Assembly (NCBI RefSeq): GCF_005937185.1
Contig: NZ_VCNI01000002.1
Location: forward strand, 1,488,001-1,552,000
Direction: 5' to 3'
Length of the DNA stretch: 64,000 bases
From: Flagellimonas algicola
GTDB taxonomy: Bacteria > Bacteroidota > Bacteroidia > Flavobacteriales > Flavobacteriaceae
Translations under genes and position numbers: made by a program
Notes under the pieces: generated by a model
Databases searched by the model: none
Seen by the model: the letters and a program-made list of their open reading frames with translations, nothing else
Told to the model about the DNA's origin: nothing
Shown here: positions 62,961 through 64,000 of the stretch, piece after piece
How positions within the stretch are numbered: the stretch's first letter is position 1
How the letters are laid out: each line of letters starts with the position of its first letter

Positions 62961-63507
62961 TATGGGTAAACTTCTACCTTTTTTAGTATTGATCGCCTTT
63001 AACGGGTTTGGACAAGTGGCTACCAAATCCATTGCAAGACAGGGTCATGTCTCATTTTTCTCCTACACTTCTGTAGAACACATAAAGGCGGAGAATAATC
63101 AGGTGCTGAGTATTGTTGACTCAACCACTGGTGAAATTGCCGTGAGCATGCTCATGAATGCCTTTGTTTTTGAAAAAGCCTTGATGCGGGAACATTTCAA
63201 CGAAAGTTATGTGGAATCCGATATTTATCCCAAGGCCACTTTTGTAGGTACCATTATGGATTTTGATCCTACTCTTGAAGGTGAACAAACAAGAATGGTG
63301 GAAGGTAGGTTCAATATGCATGGGGTTACCAAAGAACTTCAAATCAAGACCAAAATAACGCGCAACAACGAGACCTTTATCCTTTCAGGGACTTTTGAAA
63401 CCCTGGTCAGGGATTATGAAATAAAGATTCCACCACTTCTGGCGGGGAATATTGCAAAGACCATTTCAGTGGATTTTAATTTTGAATGTATGCCCTATGA
63501 AAACTAG
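62953..63507 (+). CDS. YceI family exported protein, copy 2
   Basis: A 184-residue protein with a signal peptide (to about GFGQ21) and a YceI-like barrel. The block ALMREHFNESYVESDIYPKA is nearly identical to copy 1, with MHGVTKELQIKTKIT and ISVDFNFECM further on. Start at 62953 (MNNMGKLL); an ATG three codons later is possible. Overlaps the OB-fold gene before it (8 bp) and the DUF5777 gene after it (11 bp). Confidence 0.82.
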   Translation: MNNMGKLLPFLVLIAFNGFGQVATKSIARQGHVSFFSYTSVEHIKAENNQVLSIVDSTTGEIAVSMLMNAFVFEKALMREHFNESYVESDIYPKATFVGTIMDFDPTLEGEQTRMVEGRFNMHGVTKELQIKTKITRNNETFILSGTFETLVRDYEIKIPPLLAGNIAKTISVDFNFECMPYEN

Positions 63508-64000
63508 AGTTTTTTGGACGCTATTGGTTTTTTGCCTCTTTGTAAATCAAATAATGGCACAAAATGAGCTGCTGGATATTTTGGAAAAGGAGCATACTGA
63601 TACGGTGCCTCAATTTGTCCCAGCTACATTTAAGTCTACCCGGATTACCTACGGACATTCTGTTGAGACCCGTAAAAAAGGAATTTTGGAGGTGTTTGCG
63701 GCAACAAGGTTTTGGAATACCCCGGAGTTACGTTCCCAAAGTTTTGGGGCGGACAAATTGAATGCCCGTATTGCCTTGGAATATGGAATCAGTGATAGAC
63801 TTACCACGGGCTTGGGGGGATCAACATGGGATGGTCTTTTTGATGCCTTTGTGAAATATAGATTGGTAAGACAGCAGGCAAGTGGCCAGGGGTCGCCAAT
63901 TGGGCTTACTGTTTTTCAAAATGCAAGCTATAACAGTCATGCCATTAGCAACCCCAATGTTGAAGATGATTTTTCCAATAGATTGTCGTTTACCACCCAA
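63497..64000 (+). CDS. DUF5777 family beta-barrel protein, copy 2, 5' part
   Basis: This frame starts at the ATG at 63497, 11 bp inside the YceI stop, and runs open for 168 codons to the window edge. Signal peptide TRVFWTLLVFCLFVNQIMAQ is followed by LLDILEKEHTDTVPQFVPAT, FKSTRITYGHSVETRKKGIL and ALEYGISDRLTTGLGGSTWD, matching the DUF5777 layout of copy 1 (signal, short acidic stretch, F(K/E)STR/STK segment, barrel strands). The C-terminus is outside the window. Confidence 0.8.
   Translation, partial: MKTRVFWTLLVFCLFVNQIMAQNELLDILEKEHTDTVPQFVPATFKSTRITYGHSVETRKKGILEVFAATRFWNTPELRSQSFGADKLNARIALEYGISDRLTTGLGGSTWDGLFDAFVKYRLVRQQASGQGSPIGLTVFQNASYNSHAISNPNVEDDFSNRLSFTTQ

Overview
This is a chromosomal segment from a member of the Bacteroidota, almost certainly a marine flavobacterium (Flavobacteriaceae, Muricauda/Allomuricauda-like; the genus is a guess). 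The support is the complete type IX secretion/gliding core gldK-gldL-gldM-gldN, a TonB receptor with an N-terminal carboxypeptidase-like domain, DUF5777, DUF4838 and HYC_CC_PP families, TAnnTTTG-type -7 promoter elements, near absence of Shine-Dalgarno sequences, and moderate-to-low GC. No rRNA, tRNA, CRISPR array, insertion sequence or phage gene was found. No gap between genes exceeds 300 bases; the largest (25496-25727 and 59758-59990) are described.

Layout. 1-1703: end of a DPP-IV-like peptidase, then a proton/oligopeptide transporter. 1700-6502 (minus): surE, a small membrane protein, lpxB, an NlpC/P60 lipoprotein and a ComEC-like channel. 6706-10289: a Prc/Tsp-type S41 protease, a GNAT acetyltransferase and an exported nuclease. 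10286-17479 (minus): purH, then the elongasome genes mreB, mreC, mreD, PBP2, rodA. 17572-18024: a GAF protein of the free-Met-sulfoxide reductase type. 18167-21994 (plus): a four-gene metal-handling unit (HYC_CC_PP protein, TonB receptor, periplasmic HMA protein, HMA-MauE membrane protein). 22060-25495 (minus): a GH18 and a DUF4838 lipoprotein. 25728-27782: a CC-motif outer-membrane protein and a DUF3179 lipoprotein. 27829-34628 (minus): miaB, a sigma-54 activator, lptE, a TPR-like protein, secG, groES and groEL. 34713-37963 (minus): an FGE-fold protein, a Gfo/Idh/MocA oxidoreductase and a Hyi-like TIM barrel. 38095-39348: an LVIVD-repeat lipoprotein. 39469-47900 (plus): topA, an arginase-fold protein that has lost metal ligands, and gldKLMN. 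48088-51684: an FAD oxidoreductase, DUF983 and an ABC-F ATPase. 51820-52704: a plant-type LRR protein. 52858-58600: a tripartite RND efflux operon. 58651-59757 (minus): a membrane-bound LytTR regulator. 59991-64000 (plus, runs off the window): a haem lipoprotein followed by two copies of a YceI / OB-fold / DUF5777 set separated by a small CxxC protein.

Most of the window is conserved core: envelope biogenesis (Lpx, Lpt, Mre/PBP2/RodA), secretion (SecG, T9SS), protein quality control (GroESL, S41) and RNA/DNA housekeeping (MiaB, TopA). The least understood parts, and the best candidates for undescribed systems, are (1) the duplicated YceI/OB-fold/DUF5777 locus with its divergent LytTR regulator and helically spaced promoter repeats, (2) the HYC_CC_PP-TonB-HMA-MauE relay, and (3) the arginase-fold pseudoenzyme fixed between topA and gldK.
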